Below, piece after piece: positions 7,887 through 16,858 of a DNA stretch of 64,000 nt. A program made the position numbers and the translations under genes. Source of the stretch: Claveliimonas acetigenes (GTDB lineage Bacteria; Bacillota; Clostridia; Lachnospirales; Lachnospiraceae); assembly GCF_025567385.1 (NCBI RefSeq), contig NZ_JAOQJU010000002.1:124001-188000 (forward strand), in the 5' to 3' direction. The notes below the pieces were generated by a model. That model was not told the DNA's origin, made no database searches, and was given only the letters and a program-made list of their open reading frames with translations. The stretch's first letter is position 1; each line of letters begins with the position of its first letter.

Positions 7887-9125
7887 TTACTCATAGATTA
7901 ATTCATAATTTCTGGTTGTAACTGCACTGCTCCTCCCCTTTGCATTTACAAGAATCGCTTTAAAAATGGTGGTTCCCTCCGGCATCTCAATCGGCTCCGT
8001 ATACATTGTACTGGATGTCGAAGGGTCTTCAACATCTTCAGCCCCCATAGTATAATAAGCCGTATATCCTTCTGGAACATTAATCGTAATTTTCATTGCA
8101 GTATCATACTGCCCGGTGGATGGAGACACTGCAGGCGCATCTTCAATCGGGAACTTCACCTCATACGTCCTGGATTCAGCCAGACTTGGAATCCCGGCAT
8201 CATTGACAGAAATCGCTTTTATTGTAGTTTCTCCCTCTCCAATTTGCAAAGGTTCCGTATATTTTTTACCGGTTTCTACTGTAGGATCCGTTCCATCGTC
8301 GGTGTAATAGATTTCTTTTCCTGATGAAGTAAGCGTCAGCTGCTGGACATCATCGTAAGTCTTTGAATCATCTAAGCTGAATTCCGGCACATTAGAAATA
8401 TACTCTTTTAATTCGCCGCGCACAGAATTTTCCGCATCCTCCAAAAGCTCCGAAACCTTCATTTCTTCACCGATACTGATATAAAACTGAATTGCCGCAT
8501 CATACAACTCTGTGTTCTGCGGATATTTTTCTACTGCATTCAAAAATAAATCTTCAGCTTTTTGCTCGTCACTTTCAAGAATATAGATTTTCGCCAGTCC
8601 CGTATATGCCTCCGGGCGTTCCGGATTCTTTTCTATCGCCCTTTGATAATATGCAATTGCTTCGTCAAAATTCTGCTCAAGTGCTGCTTTGTTTCCCTTC
8701 TTTACCTGCCCGGCATAGGAATTCTGATAAAGTACATAGAGCAGAACTCCTGACAAAATCAAAAAAACAAATAGAATCCCCAGTACCATTCTGCGCCGTT
8801 TTCTGCGCAGAGCCTTCCTGCGTTCTGCCTGGCGCCGCCTACGCTCCCGTTCCGTCTGATTTGCACCATTTTTCCCCGTACTTGTGCGCCTTCCGGACGT
8901 GGTACTTCCCGCATTCCGGCGGCGTCTGTCAGAATGAGAAACCTCTGCTTTGTATTCATAATCGTCCAGCGGTGTTGATGTGCCGTCCATAGAACCCTTG
9001 ACCTGTGCTTCCAGGACATCATCTAACGGATTATAATCTGGAACAATGCGCACATCCTGTCCACAATTTTCACAGCGCAGCATCCCATCCGGCATTTCAT
9101 GCCCGCAATACTTACACTTCATCAT
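7887..9125 (-). CDS. Membrane protein: zinc ribbon, TPR repeats, two chitobiase-like domains
   Basis: 412 residues. An N-terminal zinc ribbon has Cys at 4, 7, 18 and 21; residues 50-112 are polar and strongly Arg-rich; one membrane helix spans about 113-134. Behind it are TPR-like repeats (QNFDEAIAYYQRAIEKNPER and neighbours, about 140-215). The C-terminal half has two beta-sandwich repeats of the chitobiase/beta-hexosaminidase C-terminal type, recognised by YYTDDGTDPT, KKYTEPLQI and TTIKAISVN, repeated as YYTMGAEDVEDPS, STMYTEPIEM and TTIFKAILVN. Predicted topology is cytoplasmic zinc ribbon and extracytoplasmic TPR plus beta domains. Function unknown; perhaps wall-associated scaffolding. 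Follows fhs by 18 bases and ends at a strong terminator. Confidence 0.85.
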   Translation of the reverse strand: MMKCKYCGHEMPDGMLRCENCGQDVRIVPDYNPLDDVLEAQVKGSMDGTSTPLDDYEYKAEVSHSDRRRRNAGSTTSGRRTSTGKNGANQTERERRRRQAERRKALRRKRRRMVLGILFVFLILSGVLLYVLYQNSYAGQVKKGNKAALEQNFDEAIAYYQRAIEKNPERPEAYTGLAKIYILESDEQKAEDLFLNAVEKYPQNTELYDAAIQFYISIGEEMKVSELLEDAENSVRGELKEYISNVPEFSLDDSKTYDDVQQLTLTSSGKEIYYTDDGTDPTVETGKKYTEPLQIGEGETTIKAISVNDAGIPSLAESRTYEVKFPIEDAPAVSPSTGQYDTAMKITINVPEGYTAYYTMGAEDVEDPSTSSTMYTEPIEMPEGTTIFKAILVNAKGRSSAVTTRNYELIYE

Positions 9126-9143
9126 GCTTGTTTCTACTCCCCT

Positions 9144-10814
9144 TTAAAACAGGCCTATAATATTTCCCTCGTCTGTCACATCGATGCTATTTGCCGCCGG
9201 AACCTTCGGAAGCCCCGGCATGGTCATAATTGCTCCGGTAAGCGCAACTACAAATCCTGCTCCCGCACTTACATACACTTCCCTGATATGAATGTCAAAA
9301 TCAGTGGGTCTTCCCAGCTTCTTCGCATCGTCTGACAGAGAATACTGATTTTTTGCCATACAAACCGGAAGCTTACCAAAACCCATCCCCTCAATTTTAG
9401 CAAGCTGCTTTTCAGCAGCAGGCTCATAAATAACGCCCCGCGCACCGTAAATCTCTCTCGCAATCGTTTCAATCTTAGCTTTTAAGGACATATCATCCTC
9501 ATACAAAGGATGAAAATGACTTTCTTTTGTTTCCAATGTTTCCAGTACTTTCTCAGCAAGAGCAATTCCGCCTTCTCCACCCTTTTCCCAGACTTCTGAA
9601 AGAGCAAACTCACATCCTCTTTCTTCACAGAACTTGCGAATATATTCATTCTCGGCATCTGTGTCCGTCACAAAGGAATTCAATGTAACAATAACCGGAA
9701 CATCATATTTCTGTATATTCTCAATATGTTTTTCAAGATTAACAATTCCACGTGCAAGAGCCTCCAGATTCTCTTCACCCAGATCGCTCTTTGCAACTCC
9801 ACCATTATACTTCAAAGCACGGACAGTTGCAACCAAAACTACTGCATCCGGCTTCAATCCCGCCTGACGGCATTTAATATCGAAAAATTTTTCAGCTCCA
9901 AGATCTGCTCCAAAGCCCGCCTCTGTAATCGTGATATCAGCCAGCTTGAGCGCCGTTTTGGTAGCACGCACACTATTACATCCATGTGCAATATTGGCAA
10001 AAGGTCCACCATGTACAAGCGCCGGCGTATGTTCCAGTGTCTGAATCATGTTCGGCTTAATCGCATCCTTAAGCAGTGCCGCCATGGCGCCCGTAGCATG
10101 CAGTTCTTCTGCAGTTACCGGATCCCCTTTGAAATTGTAAGCGACAATGATTCGTCCCAGTCTTTCCTTCAGATCCTTTAAATTATCGGAAAGGCAGAGG
10201 ATTGCCATAATTTCTGACGCTACCGTAATGACAAAATGATCCTCTCTCACCATGCCGTCCATTTTATTTCCGAGACCAATCACAACATTTCTTAAATTTC
10301 TGTCATTCATATCTTCACAGCGTTTCCACACAACCTGACGCGGATCGATTCCAAGCTCATTTCCCTGCTGAATATGATTGTCAAGAAGGGCTGCCAACAG
10401 GTTATTTGCAGAAGTGATTGCATGAAAATCCCCTGTAAAATGAAGATTCAAATCTTCCATCGGAATCACCTGGGCATATCCGCCTCCGGCCGCACCTCCC
10501 TTGATGCCAAAGCAAGGACCGAGCGAAGGTTCCCTAAGTGCGATAATTGCCTTTTTGTTTAATTTTGCCATTGCCTGTCCAAGTCCCACTGTAGTAGTCG
10601 TTTTTCCTTCTCCGGCAGGAGTTGGATTGATAGCCGTAACCAGCACTAACTTTCCGTCAGGTTTATCCTTTACTTTCTCCCAAACATCATCTGACAGCTT
10701 AGCCTTATACTTTCCATAAAACTCCAAATCCTCTTCCTCAATCCCTACTGTCTGGGCCACTTCCCGGATATGGATCATTTTCGCTTCCTGAGCAATTTGA
10801 ATATCAGATTTCAT
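9144..10814 (-). CDS. fhs: Formate--tetrahydrofolate ligase
   Basis: 556 residues, the normal family length. Catalyses ATP-dependent formation of 10-formyl-tetrahydrofolate from formate, entry point of the methyl branch of the Wood-Ljungdahl pathway and of one-carbon supply for purines. The nucleotide loop PTPAGEGKTTT is at residues 64-74, followed by REPSLGPCFGIKGGAAGGGYAQ in two conserved blocks, and the ITEAGFGADLGAEKF and GEGGIALA segments. No folD, fchA or metF lies adjacent. The ATG at 10814 is 23 bases after the ftsK stop, with AAAGGA upstream, so it probably shares the ftsK transcript. Confidence 0.97.
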   Translation of the reverse strand: MKSDIQIAQEAKMIHIREVAQTVGIEEEDLEFYGKYKAKLSDDVWEKVKDKPDGKLVLVTAINPTPAGEGKTTTTVGLGQAMAKLNKKAIIALREPSLGPCFGIKGGAAGGGYAQVIPMEDLNLHFTGDFHAITSANNLLAALLDNHIQQGNELGIDPRQVVWKRCEDMNDRNLRNVVIGLGNKMDGMVREDHFVITVASEIMAILCLSDNLKDLKERLGRIIVAYNFKGDPVTAEELHATGAMAALLKDAIKPNMIQTLEHTPALVHGGPFANIAHGCNSVRATKTALKLADITITEAGFGADLGAEKFFDIKCRQAGLKPDAVVLVATVRALKYNGGVAKSDLGEENLEALARGIVNLEKHIENIQKYDVPVIVTLNSFVTDTDAENEYIRKFCEERGCEFALSEVWEKGGEGGIALAEKVLETLETKESHFHPLYEDDMSLKAKIETIAREIYGARGVIYEPAAEKQLAKIEGMGFGKLPVCMAKNQYSLSDDAKKLGRPTDFDIHIREVYVSAGAGFVVALTGAIMTMPGLPKVPAANSIDVTDEGNIIGLF

Positions 10815-10837
10815 AGTTTTTCACAATCCTTTCTCTT

Positions 10838-13222
10838 TTATATGTACTCATCAATATATTGTTCAAATTCTTCCATTGACATTAATATCTTTCTTGGCTT
10901 CGTTCCTTCTTCTCCGCCTACAACCCCCGCTTCGCATAACTGATCCATAATTCTTGCCGCACGGTTAAAACCGATTTTAAAAACTCTCTGCAGCATCCCT
11001 ATGGATGCCTTATCCTTCTCAATAATAAATTTTCCTGCCTCTACAAAGTATGCATCTTTTCCGTCAGACGAAGTTCCCGCCAAGCCATCTCTTCCCAAAG
11101 CGCTGGAATTCATATGGTTGACGACTTCTTCATTATAGACAGATTCTCCGTTTTTACTCTTAAGGAAATCCACTACACTCTGTACTTCTTTATCCGATAC
11201 AAACGCGCCCTGCACACGCGCCGGTTTCTGGTAACCTGCCGGATAAAACAGCATGTCGCCTTTTCCAAGAAGTTTTTCTGCTCCATTCATATCAATAATA
11301 GTACGGGAGTCCACACCGGAAGAAACAGAAAAAGCAATTCTGGATGGCATATTTGCCTTAATCAAACCAGTGATAACATCTACGGACGGGCGCTGTGTCG
11401 CAAGAACAAGATGGATCCCCGCCGCTCTTGCAAGCTGTGCCAGACGGCAGATTGCATCTTCCACTTCTCCATGTGCAACCATCATAAGATCCGCCAACTC
11501 GTCCACGATAATCACGATCTGCGGCATCTTCTGCGGCAGTTCCTTTCCTTCTTCAACCGGAAGCTGTGCGATTTTATCATTATAGCCTTTCATGTCCCTG
11601 ACATTGTACTCGGCAAACAACTGATAACGCTTTGTCATCTCAGATACCGCCCAGTTCAAAGCTCCTGCCGCCTTCTTAGGATCAGTGACCACCGGAATCA
11701 TCAAATGCGGAATCCCATTATATACACTCAACTCCACCACCTTGGGGTCTATCATAAGAAGTTTTACTTCCTCCGGCGAAGCCTTATACAGAATACTCAT
11801 AATCAGCGTATTGATACAGACAGATTTTCCGGAACCTGTTGCCCCGGCAACAAGCAGATGCGGCATCTTCGCTATATCTGCAACAACAACCTTCCCTGCA
11901 ATATCACGGCCGGCAGCAAAAGATATCTTAGATTTACTGTTCTTGAATTCTTCTGTTTCCAGAAGATCTCTCAACATAACTGTTGAATTTTCCTTATTCG
12001 GGACCTCGATTCCTACAGCCGCCTTTCCCGGGATTGGAGCTTCAATCCTAATGTCTGCTGCGGCAAGATTCAACTTGATGTCATCCGTCAGCCCGACAAT
12101 TTTACTAACCTTAACTCCCTGTTCCGGCTGTAATTCGTATCTGGTGACAGACGGTCCGCAGCTTACATTTGTTATCGTAACATTAACGCCAAAATTCTGT
12201 AATGTCTGCTGCAGCTTCATCGCAGTCTCCCGAAGATGTGCATCGGAATCTCCACCGCCTTTCTTTCCCCTGGTAAGAAGAGACAAGGGCGGAATCTTAT
12301 ATGCTTTTTTCGGCTTGGAATCCGCTGCGGCAACAGCATTCTCTACATCCGCTACTTCTGCCGCCATAACCTCTGTGCTCAGTTTTCCTTTCCTTCGCGG
12401 CCTTTCCTCCGCTTCATTCTCCAACCTCGCAGATTCCGAAACCGCTTCAACTGCTTCCGGTTCCGGGAATTCAGGCTCGTCTGCTCCTGCACGGTTAATT
12501 ATGAACTGCGGTTCTTTTGGAACATCCTGTGTCATTGCTTCGCCTTCAGGTTTTAATTCCCTCATATCCGGCGATTTCTTAGAAAGTGTTGTATCAAAGG
12601 ATACCCCTTCTACCCGGTTCTTCCTCCGGCTTGTTCTTCCGGAAACCTTTGCCGATTTCTCCTGTTCCTTCTGTTCCTTTGCATGTTCATGACGCTTTTT
12701 CGCGTCTTCTTTTACTTTGGAATAAGCCTTTCTCCCACTATCATCCATAACTTTTAAAAGCGATTTTCCGGTAATTACTACCACACAGATAATCATCAGA
12801 ATCAAAACAATCACATATGTACCGACAATGCCGACCGCCGGAATCAGCAGGTCTGCAAGAACACATCCCAGCCTGCCGCCCGCCTCATGAATCAATTCAA
12901 AAAGAGTACAAATCAGCACGAATAAAATTCCACTGACAAATGTTTTGATATATGCGGTCATATTGCCTTTATTGGAAATAATAAAGGCAACTGCCACAAA
13001 TAAAAGAAACGGTACGATATAAGCGCCGGCGCCAAAAATATCCATCATAAAATCAGCAATACCGGCTCCCAGGAAGCCGCCAAATCCAAAATTACTGATT
13101 AACAGAAATATACTGACCGCAAGCGTTACCCATATAATAATTTCATTCAAAACAAAATTCTGTTCCTGCTTTTTCTTATTTTTCTGTCTGGACCCCTTTT
13201 TTCTGCCAGCTTTAGAAGCCAT
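10838..13222 (-). CDS. ftsK: DNA translocase FtsK/SpoIIIE
   Basis: 794 residues. Four hydrophobic segments in about residues 25-150 anchor it at the division septum; a long charged linker (150-300) follows; then the alpha/beta motor domain with Walker A GATGSGKS at 460-467, Walker B VIIVDELADLMM and the RAAGIHLVLATQRPSVDVITG motif, and a C-terminal winged-helix gamma domain (RVFKIGFNRAARIMDQL) that reads chromosome polarity sequences. It pumps DNA during chromosome segregation or into the forespore. The ATG at 13222 follows AAGGGGGA; the frame extends 22 codons further upstream into the tepA stop but without a good ribosome site. A 19-base palindrome sits in its leader. Confidence 0.96.
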   Translation of the reverse strand: MASKAGRKKGSRQKNKKKQEQNFVLNEIIIWVTLAVSIFLLISNFGFGGFLGAGIADFMMDIFGAGAYIVPFLLFVAVAFIISNKGNMTAYIKTFVSGILFVLICTLFELIHEAGGRLGCVLADLLIPAVGIVGTYVIVLILMIICVVVITGKSLLKVMDDSGRKAYSKVKEDAKKRHEHAKEQKEQEKSAKVSGRTSRRKNRVEGVSFDTTLSKKSPDMRELKPEGEAMTQDVPKEPQFIINRAGADEPEFPEPEAVEAVSESARLENEAEERPRRKGKLSTEVMAAEVADVENAVAAADSKPKKAYKIPPLSLLTRGKKGGGDSDAHLRETAMKLQQTLQNFGVNVTITNVSCGPSVTRYELQPEQGVKVSKIVGLTDDIKLNLAAADIRIEAPIPGKAAVGIEVPNKENSTVMLRDLLETEEFKNSKSKISFAAGRDIAGKVVVADIAKMPHLLVAGATGSGKSVCINTLIMSILYKASPEEVKLLMIDPKVVELSVYNGIPHLMIPVVTDPKKAAGALNWAVSEMTKRYQLFAEYNVRDMKGYNDKIAQLPVEEGKELPQKMPQIVIIVDELADLMMVAHGEVEDAICRLAQLARAAGIHLVLATQRPSVDVITGLIKANMPSRIAFSVSSGVDSRTIIDMNGAEKLLGKGDMLFYPAGYQKPARVQGAFVSDKEVQSVVDFLKSKNGESVYNEEVVNHMNSSALGRDGLAGTSSDGKDAYFVEAGKFIIEKDKASIGMLQRVFKIGFNRAARIMDQLCEAGVVGGEEGTKPRKILMSMEEFEQYIDEYI

Positions 13223-13242
13223 AATACATCCCCCTTGAAGAT

Positions 13243-13261
13243 CTAAACATACTATGTTTAG
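13243..13261. repeat. Perfect 19-bp palindrome at the ftsK promoter, candidate operator
   Basis: CTAAACATAGTATGTTTAG (minus strand) has perfect nine-base arms around one central base. It overlaps the last bases of the predicted ftsK -10 box and the expected start of transcription. It lacks a following T-run, so it does not look like a terminator; binding protein unknown. Confidence 0.6.
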
Positions 13262-13288
13262 TATATCATCTTTAAAAAGTGATGTCAT
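13260..13288 (-). promoter_or_regulatory. Predicted promoter of ftsK-fhs group
   Basis: Minus-strand -35 ATGACA at 13283-13288 and -10 TATACT at 13260-13265 with 17-base spacing. The -35 lies on the last bases of tepA. Confidence 0.5.
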
Positions 13289-13968
13289 TATGAATTTTCA
13301 TTGTTTTTTCTTTTTTGCATTTCAATCATTTCGTGCAATTTATTCAACGCATCACTCATGCCGCCAACCTCATCAATTAGCCCCTCATCTACGGCTTCCT
13401 GCCCCTCAAGAAGGGTTCCCACATCTTTCACAAGCTGGGTCGGATTCAGCATCAACTCCTCGATTCTGTGTTGTTTCATATGTGAATGTTTTGCAAGAAA
13501 CCTTGTAATTCGATCCTGTGTCTTTTCCATATTTTTAAAGCTCTGCATAACTCCGATAAACATTCCGCTTGAGCGCACCGGATGAATAATCATAGTGCCG
13601 GACGGGACAATAAAAGAATAGTCTGCCGACACCGCCAGTGGTCCTCCTATGGAATGGCTTCCTCCCAGAACCAGCGAAACTGTCGGCTTACTCAGAGAGG
13701 CTATCATTTCAGCAATAGAAAGTCCTGCTTCCACATCTCCGCCAAGAGTATTCAGAAGGATTAAAAGTCCCTCAATCTCCGTACTGTCTTCAATTTCCGC
13801 CAGCATAGGCAGCAGGTGCTCATACTTAGTTGCTTTCGTATTCCCTGACACCGCTTCATGCCCTTCTATTTCTCCTATAATTGTAATCAGTTTTATATGA
13901 TGTTTTCTCTTTCCATTATCAAGATCCATTGCTCCCATTTCTTTAATCTGTTCATTTTTTTCACCCAT
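13288..13968 (-). CDS. tepA: ClpP-like serine protease TepA
   Basis: 226 residues of the ClpP/crotonase fold. NTLGGDVEAGLSIAEMI is the oxyanion and dimer region, GGSHSIGG at 102-109 holds the likely nucleophile Ser106, and MIIHPVR carries His129, so the catalytic residues appear intact. In Bacillus the homologous gene (tepA/ymfB, linked to protein translocation and spore outgrowth) also lies just upstream of spoIIIE, and that synteny is seen here. It lacks the N-terminal ClpX-docking features of canonical ClpP. The Shine-Dalgarno GGAGG lies inside the 3' arm of a hairpin that looks like the metY terminator. Confidence 0.85.
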   Translation of the reverse strand: MGEKNEQIKEMGAMDLDNGKRKHHIKLITIIGEIEGHEAVSGNTKATKYEHLLPMLAEIEDSTEIEGLLILLNTLGGDVEAGLSIAEMIASLSKPTVSLVLGGSHSIGGPLAVSADYSFIVPSGTMIIHPVRSSGMFIGVMQSFKNMEKTQDRITRFLAKHSHMKQHRIEELMLNPTQLVKDVGTLLEGQEAVDEGLIDEVGGMSDALNKLHEMIEMQKRKNNENS

Positions 13969-14000
13969 AAAAAAACACCTCCATACTTAGTATGGAGATG
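13967..14000 (-). terminator. Hairpin between metY and tepA that contains the tepA ribosome site
   Basis: CTCCATAC pairs perfectly with GTATGGAG across a three-base loop (13979-13997), with GTGTTTTTTT following on the minus strand. The GGAGG of tepA is the 3' arm, so the same element could stop metY transcription and hide the tepA ribosome site. Confidence 0.65.
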
Positions 14001-14011
14001 TTTTCATCATT

Positions 14012-15292
14012 TTATACCTGTGCAAGTGCCTGATCAACATCTGCAATAATATCATCAGCATTTTCAATTCCTACACTAAATCGAATCAAATCCGGCTGTA
14101 CGCCCGCTTCCAGAAGCTCCTGGTCATTCATCTGACGGTGTGTATGGCTTGCCGGATGAAGTACGCAACTTCTTGCATCTGCCACGTGCGTCACAATAGC
14201 GACCATTTTCAAACTATCCATCATTTTCACGGATGCCTCTCTGCCGCCCTTCAATCCAAATGTGATAACGCCGCAGGTTCCGTTTGGCATATATTTCTGC
14301 GCCAGCTCATAATATTTATCGCCCTCCAGGGCAGGGGTATTTACCCAGGCAACTTTCTCATGATTTTTCAGATACTTCGCAACCTTCAGCGCATTTTCAC
14401 AGTGTCTTGGGACACGAAGATGGAGTGTTTCCAAACCAATATTTAACAAAAATGCATTCTGCGGTGACTGAATGGATCCAAGGTCGCGCATAAGCTGTGC
14501 CGTAGCCTTGGTAATATAGGCACCCTTGCCAAATTTCTCCGTATATACAATGCCATGATACGTCTCGTCCGGAGTCGTAAGCCCCGGGAATTTGTCAGCA
14601 TGGGCAGACCAGTCAAAATTACCACTATCTACAATCGCACCGCCCACTGCCGCTGCATGTCCGTCCATATACTTCGTTGTAGAATGAGTCACAATATCTG
14701 CTCCCCACTCAAATGGACGGCAGTTAATCGGCGTAGCAAAAGTATTATCAATAATAAGCGGTACTCCGTGAGCATGCGCTGCATTAGCAAATTTTTCAAT
14801 GTCCAGAACAACAAGAGCCGGGTTGGCGATTGTCTCACCGAACACTGCCTTCGTGTTATCACGAAACGCCGCATTCAGTTCCTCTTCACTGCAGTCCGGA
14901 TCTACAAAAGTTGCATCCACGCCCATTTTCTTAATCGTATGGGCATACAGGTTATAGGTTCCCCCATAGACTGCTGAAGCACACACAATATGGTCTCCCG
15001 CCTGTGCAATATTCATAATTGCGTAAAAGCTTGCCGCCTGCCCGGATGACGTAAGCATAGCAGCCACGCCTCCCTCCAGATCACAGATTTTTGCAGCCAC
15101 CGCATCATTGGTTGGATTCTGAAGACGGGTATAAAAATATCCTGCATCCTCTAAATCAAACAGACGCCCCATCTGCTCACTGGTATCATATTTAAAAGTA
15201 GTGCTTTGGTAAATAGGCACCACTCGCGGCTCACCCTTCTTGGGCTCATACCCTGACTGTACGCATTTTGTTTCTAAATTATAGCTGCTCAT
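14012..15292 (-). CDS. metY: O-acetylhomoserine aminocarboxypropyltransferase (MetY)
   Basis: 426 residues, the length of O-acetylhomoserine sulfhydrylases of the Cys/Met-metabolism PLP family. The PLP lysine is Lys207 in HSTTKYMDGH, with LTSSGQAA (residues 80-87) binding the cofactor phosphate, YTRLQNPT near residue 54 and IIDNTFATP (180-188). It condenses O-acetylhomoserine with sulfide (or methanethiol) to homocysteine (or methionine), using PLP in the cytoplasm. Starts 15 bases after the CFI-box gene, leaving no room for a SAM riboswitch, so any methionine control must lie upstream in the operon. Followed by a terminator. Confidence 0.93.
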   Translation of the reverse strand: MSSYNLETKCVQSGYEPKKGEPRVVPIYQSTTFKYDTSEQMGRLFDLEDAGYFYTRLQNPTNDAVAAKICDLEGGVAAMLTSSGQAASFYAIMNIAQAGDHIVCASAVYGGTYNLYAHTIKKMGVDATFVDPDCSEEELNAAFRDNTKAVFGETIANPALVVLDIEKFANAAHAHGVPLIIDNTFATPINCRPFEWGADIVTHSTTKYMDGHAAAVGGAIVDSGNFDWSAHADKFPGLTTPDETYHGIVYTEKFGKGAYITKATAQLMRDLGSIQSPQNAFLLNIGLETLHLRVPRHCENALKVAKYLKNHEKVAWVNTPALEGDKYYELAQKYMPNGTCGVITFGLKGGREASVKMMDSLKMVAIVTHVADARSCVLHPASHTHRQMNDQELLEAGVQPDLIRFSVGIENADDIIADVDQALAQV

Positions 15293-15307
15293 GTTGTTCC
15301 TCCTTAT

Positions 15308-16066
15308 CTAAGAATATAGATACTGTCTCTTAAGTCCCTTTACCATCTCGGTATATACCTCCCGGCATTCTTCCTTTTTGCCCTGTTCAAGCAGACGGAT
15401 ACAAGGGCAGATATATCTGTCGTATATCTCATTGTATATTTCACTGGCATTTTCTCTTTTATTGATATGATTTACGATTGTCGGCGCCACGTCATAATAT
15501 TCTTCAACGACAGCATTTCCCTCTTCACTGCTCATAAGATAAGAATCTCTGTAGCTGCGCAAAAGTTTTAATTCATAGCAGTCATCTGCCTTATTCTGGC
15601 TCTCGCATACAGCTGTTGTAATATAGCAAAGACGCCTCCGGAAACCGCCCTGCAGCTTCTCATAGCTTGTCCACTGGATATTTCCTTCAATCGGCGGACG
15701 ATTCCATTTTTCCAGAATCGCATCCGCAAGTTTAACACAGTACTCATTTTCGTCATATACAATTGCAGGAAACACGAAAGTTATCATATCCAGATTATAA
15801 TCCAGGATTCTGCTGCTTCTCTTCCTTTTTTTCTGAATCTGATTGATTTGCTCATGTGCATATTCCGGTATTACCGCCGACAGTTCTTCTATAACCTGAT
15901 CTGCATCTTCCGCATTCTCACACATAGCAATTATTTCCTCAAAAAGAGCTTTGTGTTTTTTATAATATTTAGTAAATGCATCCTCATAAAGTTTTCTCTT
16001 GAATTGTGACTGATAATTCGATGCATCCAGAAATAAATCAATTAATTTCTGTTTTACTCGTTCCAT
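15308..16066 (-). CDS. Uncharacterised protein with C-terminal CFI-box
   Basis: 252 residues, soluble and mainly helical by eye. The N-terminal two thirds match nothing I recognise; it contains a basic patch KKRKRSSR near residue 80. The C-terminal third contains YITTAVCESQ followed by ELKLLRSYRDSYLM, which resembles the CFI-box C-terminal motif (CFIATA...LRxFRD) found at the end of otherwise unrelated bacterial proteins. The motif's function is unknown. It sits between yebC (8 bases upstream) and metY (15 bases downstream), so it is co-expressed with housekeeping genes. No enzymatic call is made. Confidence 0.7.
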   Translation of the reverse strand: MERVKQKLIDLFLDASNYQSQFKRKLYEDAFTKYYKKHKALFEEIIAMCENAEDADQVIEELSAVIPEYAHEQINQIQKKRKRSSRILDYNLDMITFVFPAIVYDENEYCVKLADAILEKWNRPPIEGNIQWTSYEKLQGGFRRRLCYITTAVCESQNKADDCYELKLLRSYRDSYLMSSEEGNAVVEEYYDVAPTIVNHINKRENASEIYNEIYDRYICPCIRLLEQGKKEECREVYTEMVKGLKRQYLYS

Positions 16067-16074
16067 TCTATCAC

Positions 16075-16806
16075 CTATTCATTCCAATTGTGGTACACAT
16101 TCTGAACATCATCGTCATCTTCCAATAAGTCCAATGTCCTTCTGATATTCTGGATATCTTTTTCGTCTGTTAATTCTACCCATGTCTGCGGAATCATTGT
16201 TACTTCTGCTTGTGCCATAGCAATTCCCGCCTCTTCCAACGCAAGTCGAACCGCACTAAAATCTTCCGGATCTGTAAGCACTTCATAACTGTCTTCTTCC
16301 TCGCTAAAATCTTCTGCCCCCGCGTCAAGCGCCTGCATCATCAGATCATCCGCATCCCCTTCATATTCTTCTTTGTCGATAATGATCTGTCCTTTTTTAT
16401 CAAACATAAAAGATACGCATCCCGGTGTTCCCACATTTCCGCTTCCTTTAGTAAATGCGCTCTTTACATTAGATGCCGTACGATTCTTATTGTCAGTAAG
16501 TGTCTCTACAATGATTGCCGTTCCATTCGGACCATATCCCTCATATGTAATATGCTCATAATTAGCAGAATTGGCATCGCCTGCCGCTTTCTTAATACTT
16601 CTGTCAATGGTGTCATTGGGCATATTATTCGCTTTCGCCTTTGCAATCACATCGCGGAGACGGCTGTTATTCGCAGGATCTGCACTTCCGCCTTCCTTTA
16701 CCGCAACAGCAAGCTCTTTCCCGATCTTCGTAAAAATCTTTCCCTTTGCGGCATCATTTCTCTCTTTCTTATGCTTAATATTGGCAAATTTTGAATGTCC
16801 TGACAT
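16075..16806 (-). CDS. yebC: YebC/PmpR family protein
   Basis: 243 residues, full length for the TACO1/YebC family. The N-terminus MSGHSKFANIKHKKERNDAAKGK is diagnostic, followed by the DPANNSRLRDVIAKAKANNMP segment and the acidic C-terminal domains. Family members are described as DNA-binding regulators and, more recently, as translation factors that help ribosomes through difficult stretches; which applies here is not visible. No partner ruvC is adjacent. Spaced 52 bases from the CBS-domain gene upstream. Confidence 0.95.
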   Translation of the reverse strand: MSGHSKFANIKHKKERNDAAKGKIFTKIGKELAVAVKEGGSADPANNSRLRDVIAKAKANNMPNDTIDRSIKKAAGDANSANYEHITYEGYGPNGTAIIVETLTDNKNRTASNVKSAFTKGSGNVGTPGCVSFMFDKKGQIIIDKEEYEGDADDLMMQALDAGAEDFSEEEDSYEVLTDPEDFSAVRLALEEAGIAMAQAEVTMIPQTWVELTDEKDIQNIRRTLDLLEDDDDVQNVYHNWNE

Positions 16807-16858
16807 GTCTTGATCTCTCCTTGTATCTTCCTAATTTTTACTCACACTTTCTATCTTA

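Noticed and set aside
11685..12692. Long plus-strand open frame of 335 codons
   Set aside because: It lies antisense to ftsK, whose conserved motifs are intact; no ribosome site and no recognisable protein. A shadow frame.
15293..15307. SAM riboswitch for metY
   Set aside because: Only 15 bases separate metY from the upstream gene.
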